Of a DNA stretch of 64,000 nucleotides, positions 23,111-36,800 are shown one piece after another (position 1 is the stretch's first letter; the number at the start of each line of letters is the position of its first letter). The notes under the pieces are model-generated. The model made no database searches. It was not told where the DNA came from and saw only the letters and a list, made by a program, of their open reading frames with translations. Origin of the DNA: Sphagnum compactum (Eukaryota; Bryophyta; Sphagnopsida; Sphagnales); the NCBI GenBank assembly GCA_965153455.1, contig OZ234494.1, positions 21,886,001 to 21,950,000 of the forward strand. The letters are read 5' to 3'. Both the position numbers and the translations under genes were made by a program.

Positions 23111-25559
23111 TTTGTGAAAGTTCATTTTCTTGGACATTTATGTTAAGTGCAAATCAACAATCTTATTTGATGAAATTTCACAAAATTTTGACATAAAGAC
23201 AATAATTTTGAATTATGCATAGGATTATGAAACAAATTGATCCAAACTTGCCAAATTTGAGAAAAATCAATTTAAATAGGTAGATTTCTAAGTAGGTTTT
23301 AGATTCTAATACATATACAACAATATAGAAAAATGCTTAATTTTTAAAATATATATCTCTTGTTTTAACCAAATTTGGTTTAATCTTTTTGTGAATGATT
23401 GCCACTTTAGCTAGATCATAGAATTGAAAAAAAAAAGGTAAATGATGCAAACACTTTGTTACTAATCATAACAAAATTGAAAAAATATTTGTTATAAAAA
23501 AAGTTATGAAAATCCATTTTCGTCACTTTGCCTACATCACAAAAATTGTTTATGGTTTATTTTTAATTTCATATTTTGACTATTGTCAAATTTGGTTAAA
23601 TGTACTTATAAATGATCAACACTTGAGCAACATCCCTTTTCGTCCACCAACGTTCGTCCATAAACATCCATCCACCGATGTCTATCTGTCACCATTCATC
23701 CCCATCATTTTTCTCCCACCCTAGTATTATTTCATTATTAATATCCAAATATATTTTTAAAACCTAAATTTAAGTTTAAATTAATTTTGCATTGAATTTT
23801 AATATCATATATATGTTTGAATATTGAATTTATTTGAAACTTTTGAGAGGTTTAGATGTCATTCATCACAAGAACAAAATGTTAAAAATAACTTGTTTAT
23901 TTATACATCTACTCCAACATAATATGACATCCTTTTTCCTTATTATTTCCTTTCTTTCTCTTTAAAAGGTGTAAAACAAAAATGTCACTTATTCCCAATC
24001 CAATGAACTAAATTCCTATAACAATAATTACCAAATTTTCAACCTATTTAAAGAAAAGTTACCATGTCCATACAAATTTTCCTTTGTCTAAATAATGATG
24101 CTACAACTATTAGTCAAGTGACATTGTTCTTCTTGAAGGAGAATAACCAAACCTATAATACTCTTTCAATCAAACCTCGGAACACTTCCACCAATGCTCA
24201 ATATGTGATTTTATAAATTAAATTGGATAAAGAAATCATGTCAGTTTGATTTAAGAAAATAATTTTGGCCCCACAATTTTGCACAATTTGTTGAGGCTAA
24301 TAAAAGGCACAACAAAGCCTAACACCTTCTATAACAAGAATGTAATAAATTTGATTTAATTACTTATCCATGTTTCTAATTGACCAATCATAATGAGTGG
24401 TCCATGTGGTTTCCTAGTTCAAACATTTGTTATTATTTGTTACCTTGAACTTTCTATGCAATTTTCTTTAAAGAAGGAGCTTAAGTATTCTTGTACTCTC
24501 ATTTTACTTATATTCCAAAGGTTTATATGGAAATTTTGTTCTATTTGCTCATTGATGATTGAGATTACACAAAATTGATGATTGGATGTAATATTTACAT
24601 AATCATGAGTTTATGAAAGAAACTAAAATCAAAGAATGGTGTGAATGGCATGTAAATTGGATGTTGGTTTTTGCTACGTAGCGGTTAGACTAAATTGTTT
24701 ACAATAGGTACAACGAGACAAAAATAAGTAGGCATTGATAATTTCATTAAATCAAAGACGATGTAAACAAATTCAAAGAACTAGCATTGTTGTAAGAGGC
24801 AATGTATGAGTTGTCATTATTCCAAAAGGATTTATAAAACTTGATAGAAATAAATGGCATTACATGAACCACTAAAATATGGTCAAAGTTAGGTGATAGG
24901 TGATTTGTAAACAAAACGAGGAGTAATTAGTCCTACATGGAATGATAGCGTCACCTTTACTAAGATTGAAGGAAAATGTTTGCCTTGATTTGGTATGGGA
25001 ATAAGAGCATCATTGTTAACTCGTATTTAAGGGAATTTTTTTTGTTTGATTTGAGATATGGGTTAGAGGAGGAAGAATGAGAAGTGATTTCAGATGAATC
25101 GAAGAAGGGTGGGTGAGTGTCATAAACATCAACATCAGACATGGCCGCATGATGAATGAAGTTTATTCACATGAATTTACATTCATGATTTCGAAGTCCA
25201 TTCGTAATTCACTTTTAGATAAATTGTAATTAATTCTCAATTAATTTAGTTCATTCTTAATTCATTCTTAATCGATTCATGGTTCGCTCATTTTGGTTCA
25301 TTCATAATTAATTCATAGTTCATTTACAATTAAGAAGGCTTTAAAAAAGGTTTGTTCTTTGGTAGATCTTTATGAAAGAGAAACATCACAACTGGTTTTT
25401 CTTATTGCTTTGGAAGGCAAGGCAAGGCAAGGCAGCACCACCACCACCAGGTTTGTTGAATTTCAAAATTTGCAGCAGAATCTAGAGATGTCATTCTGCA
25501 GCAGAATCTAGAGATGGGTTTTTGACAGAGGAGCAGTAGAGACTGATGAGACCAGCATC

Positions 25560-27720
25560 ATATGAACAAGACCCAATGCCAGAAGAATCACGCAAATTGA
25601 TGTGATCAGCTTCTCATGGACATCATACAATGCCGGAAGTCACCTTAGTTGGAGCTGCAGTCACTGGAACAGTTCAAGGAGAAAGTGGTGAGCCTGGTGG
25701 AAGAGTATTTTTTGCTCTGGATGATGTCATGAGCATGGCAATGGATCTACACACTCTTGGATCCCCCAACTATCACCATTGTTTTGTGAAGAAACTCGTA
25801 TTGATGGCGCTTGATTGGAATGCAATGATTGGGAGAAAGAGATGGCATCCATGTTGCTTTTGGCACTGTATGTAGACGTGATTGAACCAGACCAGAGAGC
25901 TAATGGGTTCAGGAATCTGCTAGCATCAGTTGATGACCTTTCTCTAGACATTCCAGATGCAGTTGATATTTTGGCGGTTTTTCTGGCACAAGCTGTGGTG
26001 GACGATATTCCCTCTGGCATTCCTCACAAAGATGAGAAAAGTCCTGGCAGAGGGCTCCCAGGGAGTTGCCATCATGCAGCAAGCAGAGAAGAGCTATCTG
26101 CTGGCACTGCATCATGCAGAAGTTGTGAAGCACAAATGGGGCGGGAGCACCTACATGACAGTTGTTGAAGTCCAGGCCAAGATTGTTGCTCTGTTGAAAG
26201 AGTATGTAGAGAGTGGTGACAAAGCCGAGGCATGTCACTGCATTCAGGAGCTGAACATGCCATTTTCCATTATGAGGTGGTCAAGAAGGCAGTGTTGTTG
26301 GCTATGGAGGAGAAAGCGGCAGAAGCAGAGATCTGGGCCCTACTGCAGGAGACTGCAGACAAGGGTCTCATCACATCCAGTTGAATGGCCAAAGGCTTCA
26401 CAAGGCTGTCAGATTCCATTCATGACCTTGCATTAGACATCCTGGATGCAAAGAAGATGCTCAAGGTTTTCACAACAAGGTCAATCAGTCAGCACAATTG
26501 GATGGGTTCATTCAAGTTCATGGTCTCCATTGCTGAGGACTTCAAAAAAAATTTGGAAAAAAAAAAAATGATTTCCTTCTTACATTTCCCTTTCACTTGA
26601 TGATGATATGTGTCTTTTTTTGTCTTCACCTTGTACAGGGCAGTGGATGATGATTGGATGAGTGCTCCATTTTCCAGAACTGTTAACTTCAGAGTTGTTG
26701 AGTTCCATTTGAGAATCTGAAGAAGTGCATATGTTCAAGCTGAAGGCAACAAGCATCATCCAAGAATACTTCTTGTCTGATTGGTAAAGTCATATGGAGC
26801 TTTCAGGTTCGTGCAGCCCCTGATTACCATGCTGCTTTTGTGAAGAGATTCATAACTCTGGCCATGGACCAGTTAGTGTCATCTTTTGTCAGACCCGAAA
26901 ACTACGTATCCAAATGCTTTTCCTCACCTTCCCTCTTCACCCACTACCCTAAACTCTAAATCCTAAACCTCATGTTACATGTCCTGTCGGTTTCAGCAGG
27001 AAAAACCAAGAAGGAAATGGCATCTATTCTGGTATCTGCCCTGTGTGTTGAAGTGATACCGATTGCAAGTATAGCCAGAGTGTTTACAATGCTGCTCCAC
27101 TCAGCAGAAGCCATGGCACTGGGCATTCCTCGTGCAGCAAATGAGCTTGCTCGCTCGCTCTGTTCTTGGCTTGTGTGGTGGTTGATGACATTCTTGCACG
27201 ACTTTATCTCGAAGAAATCAATGAGCAGTTGGCCAAGGGCTGTCTTGGGAGGGAGATAGTGCACATGGTGCAATCAATGCTGTTGGCATGCCATGCAATG
27301 AGTGTGTATTGCGTTGCTGGGGTCAGAGTGGCACCGGTCTAGCAGTCAAAGATTAAGCTTCTCCTCAAGGATTTTGAGGCAGGTGGTGAGCTTGCGTGAG
27401 ACTTGCCAGTGCATTTGTGACTTGGATATGCCATTCTTCCATCATGAAGTTGTGAGAAAGCACTGGTGACAGCAATGGAGAAAAAGAACAACCATGTCCT
27501 CTCACTTTTGTGTGAATGTTCTCAGGAAGGACTGATAAACACAAGCCAAATGGGAAAGGGGTTCAGCCATGTTTTGGCCTGGATGACCTCACTCAATATT
27601 CCTGATGCAAAGGAGAAAGTCACTTTGTACATGGCACAGGCAAAACAAGAAGGTTGGCTCAACCTTAACTTTGACCAAACTCAGCTCACAATCCCTAATG
27701 GCTCAAAGGTGGAAATGTGA
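25560..27720 (+). pseudogene. Decayed MA3-domain translation regulator (PDCD4/MRF-like), four MA3 domains
   Basis: Four successive MA3 domains can be read by changing frame. Domain 1 (about 25690-26010) has GSPNYHHCFVKKLVLMALD, then KEMASMLL.ALYVDVI and LDIPDAVDILAVFLAQAVVDD. Domain 2 (26165-26480) has LLKEYVESGDKAEACHCI, KAVLLAMEEKAAEAE and FTRLSDSIHDLALDI. Domain 3 (26730-27300) has FVKRFITLAMD, then KKEMASIL. Domain 4 (27360-27660) ends GLINTSQMGKGFSHV then IPDAKEKV. The reading is broken by frameshifts near 25828, 26005, 26260, 27200 and 27460 and by a TGA at 26382-26384. Relic introns remain (CAG at 26638 before GGCAGTGG; TTTCAGCAG near 26999), so it arose by DNA duplication, not from cDNA. 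Intact relatives are plant MA3-domain translation regulatory factors that bind eIF4A. Confidence 0.85.
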
Positions 27721-30700
27721 GAGCATAGTGCTGATGAGCATCTGGTTCATGATCCTTTGACCCATTTGCTTCATCAATTGCTATGCATCACACACAGTTT
27801 ATATATATCTTGCAATTGCAGTTGTGGTCATTTGTCGAGAAACTCTTCACAGTTGCTAGTGTTGAGAAGAGCAGGCTGAAAGCCTTGCTGTGCAACGATT
27901 TTCATACCAGATTTTGCTGGTCGGTAAATGGACAAAGAAGAACAAATCGCTTGATACAGTATCAAGGAAGATTGGGCTATACCCTTCAGTTGGTACACAG
28001 GTGTCCAATGGAGCTCTCTGCCTGAAAGATGGGAAAGTCAAAGGAGTTTCACTCAAGGCAAAACAAGGCAGATGGTTGAGGCATGATTGATCAACATGGG
28101 TTTCTTTCTTTCTTCATGGGTATGAAACTGTATTCCTATCCTGCCTTTTGACCAAGAGTTGTAAATCAGACGCATGGGTTACATGCACTTTACATGAGGA
28201 CCTTTGTGTGTTTCAAAAACATGTTTTCTTGCCTTTCAAAGACGATTTGTGAAGTACCATATATGTCTGATGTGTTAAATGCGCTTATATGAACAGTCTT
28301 GCAGCTGCTTTTGAGAACTTTTTAAATCTTCATCAAATTTTCTCAAGCAATAGAATTGCTCATTTGATGCTTTCATTCAAACTGTGTCATGTTGAAAAAT
28401 GCATGTCCAAGCTCTCGTTTGGTTCTGTATTCTGTTCTTTTTCTGTTGGGAATGATGCCAGTGAGACTCATGATAATTTTTCTGTTTGTGTGTGTAAATC
28501 CTGCATCTAGACTCAATAGTGCTTGCTGCAAAATGAGCTTTATTGAAATGGGTACTTGCAATTCATACCCTTTCCTCTAACCTTTTTTCCTCCCAAGGGA
28601 CTTATGGTGAACTTTGTTGAAATGGGTCCTCCTAGCAGCTTTCCTTACCTTAAATGCTCCCAATTTTAAGGAGTTGACACAAGAACCCCTGTCTTTTCTA
28701 GGAGGATCTCTGTGGATGTAAGGTGCCATCCAAATGTACACTAGTGAATTTCTCTGAGTACTCTACAGATTTAAACATGATTTTGAGAAACATTTACTAG
28801 GACTGGTTTGTGATTTCTTGCATCAAATTCTGCCATCAAATAATTTAATTTATGGTGTTGTTATGGTATGGCTTCAAAAGTAGGTCTCAAGAAAGTTGCA
28901 CCCAATACTTGTTTTGCTAACAACAATTGACATTTATTCAATTTTGAAGCAACACTTCACGAATCCATGGTAGTTGGTTCATTGGATGTCTAGACAAAGT
29001 TCATCCCTAATTGGAAATTTCATAGTGCTAATGTATACACGCAAAGAAAATGTTTATTTATCATTTGTCATCAATTTCATTCGCTAGATGTTGCATGAAT
29101 TGCATAATATGACTTCTAAAAATAAAACCCAAATATGTATTACCTTTCACTATAGCAAATTTGAAAGTTGCTTAGTTAAATTTGTAATATATATGATTCA
29201 TTTTAGCACAAGACAAACCCAATTTATCATTAATTTTTTTTTATAAATTTTTTAAAAAGTTAGATCTCCAAAAGGGGATAAATAAAGGTAAATCCCCCAT
29301 TACATTTAATTTGTTCAACATCAATTTAAGATATAATATTATTTTACAACCTTGTTATGTTCCTTTTATGTTTACATTTTCATATTTTATCATAAGAAAT
29401 ATTGTTTGCACTGTTGTTTTATACACTTTGTGTTTTTGTTTGTAACATCTTGTGATTTTGTATTGGTTTCTATGTTTTGTGTTTGGATTTACATATCTTT
29501 TCATAGTTCTGTGCTTATGACAATGTGTTTGTGTGAGTGTGTTTTTAAAAAAAGACAATAATTGCATTAGGCTACTTGCACAAAGGTTGGGAGCAATGTA
29601 AAAGTTGGGTTTGCGATGTTAGAACTAGGAGAGGAAGATAAGAGAACTTTTGACAAAATATAATCAAGCCTAGATTGTGTTTGAAATGTTGGTTGGAATC
29701 AAAATGCCTTGGTCTTCAAGGTGCTTGTCAATCCATTTTCCATGTAAAACAAGTGTGCATATGTTTAAGGTTCAATAAATGCAACACCACCCCACCACAC
29801 TCCCAACTTCTTCTTCTTTTCTTCTTCTCTTCTTCTGCTAACCCTGGTATTCAAAGGTATCAAAGCCTTACATCAATCTTCCCCCCTCACTCCATTTCCA
29901 AGGGTTTAAAGTCTGCCAGAGCTCCAACATGATCTCAACTCACTTGGGATCCAGCAACCAGCAACCACCCAAATGGCAAAACCCCATCAAGTTCTCAACC
30001 CTTTGAATTCATCCTAGCTACTTAGTGCTGCTGGGTAGCTAGGTACCCAGACAGATGCTATTAAGACAACAACAACAACAACAACAACAACAAACCCATC
30101 AGATAAAACTTACAAAGGAAGGCCAAGAAATGGGTTTTTTTGCAGTCTAGAGAAGCTGCACCAAGTGCAAGCTAACAGCACAATCTCTTCTTGTACATCA
30201 GGGAACCCATCATCCAAGAACAGCAGCAGCTTGTTGTGGATTGTTGTTGGACTTCACAAGTTGTTTTTTTTTTGAAGAAAATGTAAGCACACAGACACAG
30301 AGAAAGAGACAGACAGAAGAGAGAGAGAGAGAGAGAGATCTACATACCAAAAGCAACAACATAGACAAACACATACAAGTTCTATGAACATAAGATTTGA
30401 CTTTAGGGTTAGGGTTTAAAAGCTAGTTTTTAGGGTTTCTTTTTTTTTCCTCTTAGGGTTTTGGGTTTAAGGGATTCTTTTTAGTTGTTGATGATTTTTA
30501 GGGCTTGGGTATTAAGAGAGGCTATTTTATGTTTCATGTATATAATTTCATGGATTTAACTAACACACATGAAGTCTCCTTTTTTTTTTTGTTAATAAAA
30601 AAAAAAGCATGTTCCTTAAAAAGAAATTGGCATTTCTAAAAATAATATAATTTTGTGTTGAAGTTGCTAAGGCACTACTAATAATATGTGTGTGTGTAAA

Positions 30701-31106
30701 TACAATGTTTTAAACACAAAATTGTAGCATATTTATCACCACAATTAAATTAAATCTTGAAATGATTTTTTTTAATAATTATGAAAAAAGAAGAAAAATA
30801 CTAGGCTCCCTTTAACAACAGTTTGTTGAAGTTCCACATTTTTTCTAAAGCATTGGGAGTTTTAAGGGTTAAAATAGTCAACTTATAGGCAAAAAATCAC
30901 ATAAATTTATTTTATTTTATTTTGGGTAATTTGAAATTACACCTAACCTAAAGGTAAAAATTAAAATTTCAATGGCTCCAAACTATATGACATATTGTCA
31001 TCATAAACTAATTCCCATCTCATATTGTCATTGAAACACATGTCAAAAACCTTAGCTTGTGCTCTTGAATTTTTGGACTAAAAGGTTTAGGTCTTTGGTT
31101 TCTATA

Positions 31107-31119
31107 TAGAACACACACA

Positions 31120-31156
<37 letters not shown>
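31107..31156 (+). repeat. AC dinucleotide microsatellite
   Basis: About 20 AC units, interrupted once by a T. Confidence 0.9.
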
Positions 31157-31157
<1 letters not shown>

Positions 31158-31586
31158 TTATGTGCCAATTGTCAAATCTTGAAGGGACATGAGAAAGGGT
31201 CCTTGGGGGCATTCAAAAAGCAAAAGATGAAAGTTGTGAATATACTTGCCAAGTGTAAACTTCAGAGAAGATATGAAGCCCTATGGGCCATTCATGAAGA
31301 AACACCAACAAGAGAGAGAAAAGAATACCTTGAGAGGTGGACTCTCACTCACATCCTTTTGGGTGCATTGGAAATAGTAGTATATCACTTATTATTACCC
31401 TACTACTCAAATTGGAGATTCAAAAGTGTGTGCCCAAAGGAAACTAAACATGACTTGAGATGGACAAGGAATGAATCTCTTATAAGCTAAACCTAAATAG
31501 GTAACTACCTATCTCCCTTAGAAATCAATTTCTTTTGTCTCTATTAGCACTCTAGTCCATGACCTCAACAAAGTTGGCATCAAAAT

Positions 31587-31653
31587 AGGATTAAACTATG
31601 CATGTACCTTTTGACTAGATAGGATTAAACTATGCATGTACCTTTTGACTAGA
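31587..31653 (+). repeat. Tandem duplication, about 34 bp twice
   Basis: AGGATTAAACTATGCATG followed by TACCTTTTGACTAGA occurs twice in direct succession, essentially identical. Confidence 0.9.
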
Positions 31654-32394
31654 GAGAGAAACACACACACACACACACCATGACAAAAATGTGGTTTTGT
31701 CTTCATATACACCTACCTAGGTGACCCTTAATTCCAAAGAAAGAAGCACTCCAATGCTAAGTATTGGTGGTGATCAACTTTGAGGCTTTGATGCCACACC
31801 CTTTCTTTCCTTTTCTTGTTTGTGTTCTCTTGCAATAAAAGTTGGGAGGTTTTCTTCATCATCATAGGTGGGTGTCTTAGTGAGATCACTAGGGTAATGA
31901 AATCACTAGGGTTACCTATATGGCCTTACACAATTGGGGGGTTATGTTACTTTGGAGGGGAAAAGAAGAGGAGAGAAAAAAGGGGGAACCTCTTAATCAA
32001 AAGAAACCACCTATGCCAATGTCACTTGATTCCAAAGCAACTGAACAAGAAGGGGACAACAACAAGATACCCAAGTAGCTTGGTAGCTTCAAACAACATT
32101 TGTGTTGAATAATGAATTAAATTTGAAATTTTCATTATTTTTGAAAAAATAAGATTCTTGAAGATTCAATATTTTCCTTCACAAAAGTTTGGGTGAAAAT
32201 TTCAACATTTTTTGAAATTAATGTTGAAGGTGACCAAGGTAGTAGTAGTAGGGTAAACAAAAGAAAAGCCCAAGTAAAGCCCTTCCTTGTGAGCTTCTTC
32301 TATTTGGGGATTGACACTAAAAAGCACCCACTAAAAACTCCCTTCCTTGAGAGCTTCTATTTGGGGGAAGACCCCCCAAAAAAAATCCCTCTAT

Positions 32395-32421
32395 ACCCTA
32401 AACCCTAAACCCTAAACCCCC
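32395..32421 (+). repeat. Interstitial telomere-like tract
   Basis: About three and a half AAACCCT units, 0.9 kb upstream of the exopolyphosphatase start codon. Confidence 0.9.
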
Positions 32422-33330
32422 TTCTTCCTTGGGGAGCCTTCAATTTGGAGACCAAAACAAAAAATCCCACCAAAGGCCTTTTTCCTTTGGAACCCATTTG
32501 AAACTCATTTTTGTTCCAAAAAAACACACAAAAAAGAAACACAAAAACAACCATTTACATTAAAGAAGAGAAAACCTCACTCCCAAGGAGCTTGGAAATG
32601 TCATGGTGGTGGTGGTGGTGGGGTCATGTGCTTTGGCTTGGCTTGGCTTGGCTTGTTTTGGGTTCTTTTGGATCTATATGAATCTTGGTGTCTTTTGCAT
32701 CTGCTCTTCTTAAGACAAATCTTGTTGTTGCTTCTTCTTTGCAGTGTTGTTGCAACTAGCTGGTTTCCTTGCTGGTATCAGGTGAGAATTGTTTTCTGAA
32801 AAAAATAAAATTCCAAAGCTTTTTCAATTTGTGCTTGAAGTAGGTGAAAGGTTGTTGCCAGTGCAGCTTCTATCAAATAAGAAGATGAAGAAGAAGAAGA
32901 AGAAGATGATGGTCATCATGTTGACTTGTTGCTGTGAACTTTTTTGACATGTGAAATCCACCAAACCCATTTCACAAGATCGTGGAAGGAAATGATTTTT
33001 AAAAAAAAAGATTTGGGTGATGAGATTTTTTTGGTTTTGTACACAATTTTGGGATGTTGCAAGATTTTGAGATTGTTTGTTTGTTGTTGGGTTCCTTTGT
33101 TCACAAGTTGTTGTTGTTGTTGTAATAAGAAGGTCTGGGCAAGTTTCTTGTTGGGTTTTGATTCTTCTTCTTCTTCTTCTTCATGTCTGTGTGAATTTGC
33201 TGCTCCCTCAAGAAGCAATTTGGATTTTTTTTTTCCCCCCCTCTTGAAAATCTGGAATTGTGGGTGTTGCTTTCTGTTTGTGTTTTCTGCAGCTTGAGGA
33301 ATTCAGCCAGAGAAGGAATCAGTTGTTGCC

Positions 33331-33804
33331 ATGCTTCCCACCTTGGTGTGGCGTTTAGAAGCAGCAGCAGCAGGAGGATTAGGAGGAGGAGTTCAGGTAC
33401 AAGGCACCATCTTTGACACTTCCTTATCTCCCATACCACCAACACATGCTGCTGTAATTTTATTTTCTTCTCTACCCAACTCTCTTTCCAGAGCTAGACA
33501 ATTTGCCAAAGACATCTGTTTCTTGACTCTTTTAGGAGAGCTTGAAAACCCTTTTTGCATGAGAAATGGAGGTTGGGAGTAATGGGTATTTGTTTGTTTT
33601 TTGCGGTTTGTTTTTGTGGGGAACAGAGGCTAGGTTGGTGCAAACTTCAGCACTCACAGACAAATTGCTTAAGCTGGAACATCATCTCTTCATTGCAACT
33701 GCCACAGCAGCAACAGCAGCAGCAGCAGCAGAGAATATCTCCTTGTGTTCTCAAAAGCCCTGTTCAAGCAGAAGATACAGCGGCAAGCTTTGCCACACCT
33801 CTGT

Positions 33805-33839
<35 letters not shown>

Positions 33840-36800
33840 TCAGGTCATTCTTCCAGGAAGAAGACACCAACTTGGGAGTTGTTTGCAATTGCCCAAGAAG
33901 GTGTTGATTCCATGGAGCTGCCACCCACTCCTGCTCCAGGGAATGGCAGTGTTGCTCAACCCTCAAAAGACAAGGGAGACAGCAGAGGTAAACACAGCAT
34001 CTGGAATCATTGTCTTTTAGGGTTTTTTCTTCAACCTTAGTTGTGAAGAGGATGCAGAGAACTGGTAGTAGTCGAGCAGATATGAATTGTCATTGTCATC
34101 ATCGTTGTCGTCATCATGTGTGTCTAGGAGCTGGGTGTTGATTGATCATTCCAGGTTCATTGTCAAGATGCAAAAGATGTGAGAGATGTTGAAGCTTGTG
34201 GGAGTGGTTGTTCTGGGTACTGATGGGTTTTTGATGATGGGGGATAGAGGGCAAGATGCTTGCTGCTGTGGACATGGGAACAAATTCGTTTCACATGGTG
34301 GTTGTACGAGCAGACAAACAAGGGCAGTTTGAGCTTGTTGACACAGCCAAAGAGGATGTACGGCTTGGTAGTGGAAGTCCAGACATCAGCATAATTACCC
34401 CGGATGCAGAGGAGCGTGCACTCGCTGTGATCAAGCGCTTCAAGCAACTGGCTAAGATGCGAAATGCGGACATGCGTATCGTTGCCACTTCAGCTGTGCG
34501 AGAAGCACGAAACAGGCGCATGTTTGTGAGGCGCATGCTTGAAGTTGCAGGAGTGGAGATTGAGGTTCTGTCAGGGCAAGAGGAGGCATGCTTGATTTAT
34601 CAAGGCGTGTTGCAAGCCCTTCCTGTGTATGACAAGACTGTGTTGGTGGTGGATATTGGTGGTGGTTCCACTGAATTTGTGCTTGGCAAAGCTGGCAAGC
34701 CATTGTATGCAACTTCATTGAAGCTTGGGCATATTCGTCTGTCCGAGCAATTTCTGGGTTTGGGTCGTAGCAGAGAAGAGCTGAAAAAGGAACAGGTAAC
34801 GGATACTTGGCAATTTCACCAATGACTACCAAATCCTCCTTTTTATGTTTGTTCTCAGAGATGGGTCATTTGCCACCCAAAACTTTTGAGCTGAAGGAGA
34901 ACTCCTTATTTGATGTTTGTTGAAGCAATAGCTATAAAAAGGAAATTTGATCATTGCATCATTGACACTACCAGATTGAGGAGCTGAGGCGACACATACA
35001 AGTTATATTGGCAGACTCGGGTGTGATTGAAAACGTGCAGAGTGCATCATTCGAGATGGCGATCGGAAGCTCAGGCACCATAGAAAGTATCGAGCAGATG
35101 ATTAATCACACAGCTGCTACCAGCACAGGCTCTCAAACTCTCAGTAACTCAAACACTTTACATGAACGTGAATTCACTGCTGATGACCTTGGCATGGTGG
35201 TCAAGAAGGTGATTTTGAAAACATTTCTCAAATCTGCTATTTGCATCCATCACTACTTCTTTTGCAGATTTTTTGGAAACTTGAGCTACCTGTTTGGAAT
35301 ATGCTATGATGTCATGGTTGGGTGTCAGTGGTTTGTGGGTGGCTAAGGATTTTTTTTCGTTTTGGATGTGTTTTCATGGGTCTTTTTTTAAATTGTTGTT
35401 GTTGTGTTGTTGTTGTTAGGTGTGCAAAGCCAAGACTGTAGAGCAGCGAACAAAAATCCCAGGTTTACCCGAGAAGCGTGCAGATGTGATTGTCGGAGGT
35501 GCAATTATTCTGGAAGAGATTTTTCTGGCCTTAGGGATCCAGAAGATGAAGGTGTCACCATACGCTTTGCGTGAGGGCGTTATTGTTGATGCGCTTGCTG
35601 ATACTTTTGCCAACTATACACCGGGCGTCAATATCCGGCGTGTCTCAGTCCTCAACCTTGCCAGCAAATTCAACACTGAACAGCGCATGGTGTCCGCCCA
35701 ACATTCAGCTCGCCTTGCCAAGGTACAAACATACATACATATTTCTGTCGAGTTGTTACTCCTTGGTACAAGAGCAACTACCTACCCAATTGATGGCCCT
35801 GCAGTTGAGGATGTTTGAGTTACCTTCTAAGTAAAAACCATTAGAATGTGGATGCAGGAAATCCTTGTTGGGCTCCAGGAATGTAAAAGTGGAGGACAAG
35901 ACTGTGTGTCAGAGGTGGCATTAATGCTGCAAGAGGATGATATAGAGCTGATGGAAGCAGCCACCATCCTCCACTACGTCGGGATGTTTATCAACCACAA
36001 AGCTTACCACCGACATTCCCACTACCTCATCAAGGTTCTTTTCTCCTTTCTTAATCTTTTCCAAGTACTCTCACAGCCAACAATGAGTACCCATGATATC
36101 CTTCTTACCCATCCTTTTTTTGGTGTCAGTTATGGTGTCTGCTGTGGTTCAATGCTGGTGGGCATGCCAAGATTTCATAGTTTCACTTTGTTTTCCAGGG
36201 TGTGGGGTGGTTGACAAAACCAGGGAGGATTGCATTTTCAGTTGCTAGTTTGAAACCTGCTCTTGAGAATCATCAAAACACTTACAGTTTATATGTCAAA
36301 GCTGAAATTGTCAGGGATGGTGGCTTGGGTTTTGTGTGGGTGGTTTCTCACAGAATAATGAGCATCTACTAGGCTATAGTCCCTTGGAGATTGAGGTACA
36401 TATACAGCTTAAAACCCATCTTCACTTACATGCTGAAGCAGTTCTGGTTTTCTTAGCAATCGATTGAATCAGGAAGTGGCAGGATCCTGCCCTCCACACA
36501 CACCGTGTGCTATTTGATTACTGGATTGTAGAAAGCTGAAAAGATTGCACAGTTGGAATTGGAGACCCAAAGAGAGAGAGAGCGAGAGAGAGTTGATCCA
36601 GACTCAAGTGTAATGATATTTGATATTTGATCAACAAGCCTTGTGTTCCTGTTGTTATTCAGATCTGTTTGCTTGTGGGTTTGGGCAGATAATTGCACTG
36701 CTTGCAAAATACCATCGAAAGAAGGTTCCAAGCTCAAAGGATGGAGACTTTGCAATGCTTCCTGAAGAGGTTAAAAAAATTTACTTGCCGATTTTGCCTT

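Larger units (their letters stand above)
17301..25490. other. Long AT-rich intergenic region
   Basis: No gene is supported across about 8 kb. The contents are poly-T and poly-A runs, TTTTA repeats (18556-18592), TTTA/TTAT repeats (18785-18815, 19303-19335), a GC-richer patch with GGACTACTCCTTGTTTCGT repeated three times near 18000-18060, telomere-like tracts (near 18911, 18980, 19022, 19976 and 23091), and the palindromic AT block at 21180-21990. The longest open frames are below 135 codons and show no domain. Confidence 0.6.
27721..33330. other. Intergenic region upstream of the exopolyphosphatase gene
   Basis: No gene is supported. 27721-28580 is of higher complexity and may be decayed 3' flank of the MA3 pseudogene. 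Further on are a CAA run (30067-30093), an AG run (30319-30338), telomere-like pieces (30402-30470 and 32395-32421), an AC run (31107-31156) and a 34-bp duplication. The open frame at 31179-31490 (+, 103 codons) has ordinary composition but no domain I recognise. From about 32700 on, CTT repeats (33164-33182) and T-rich sequence probably form the promoter and leader of the next gene. Confidence 0.5.

Noticed and set aside
25630-27720. MA3 region as a working gene
   Set aside because: The domains can be followed only by changing frame at least five times and passing a TGA. Sequence errors cannot plausibly explain all of them.
31179-31490. 103-codon open frame with ordinary composition
   Set aside because: No recognisable family, no splice partners and no repeat of signal in neighbouring frames. 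It may be real but cannot be supported.
34256-34258. ATG at 34256 as the exopolyphosphatase start
   Set aside because: It lies eight bases after a usable acceptor, and the upstream exons (33331-33396, 33627-33987) join to it in phase. It remains the fallback if the first exons are not transcribed.
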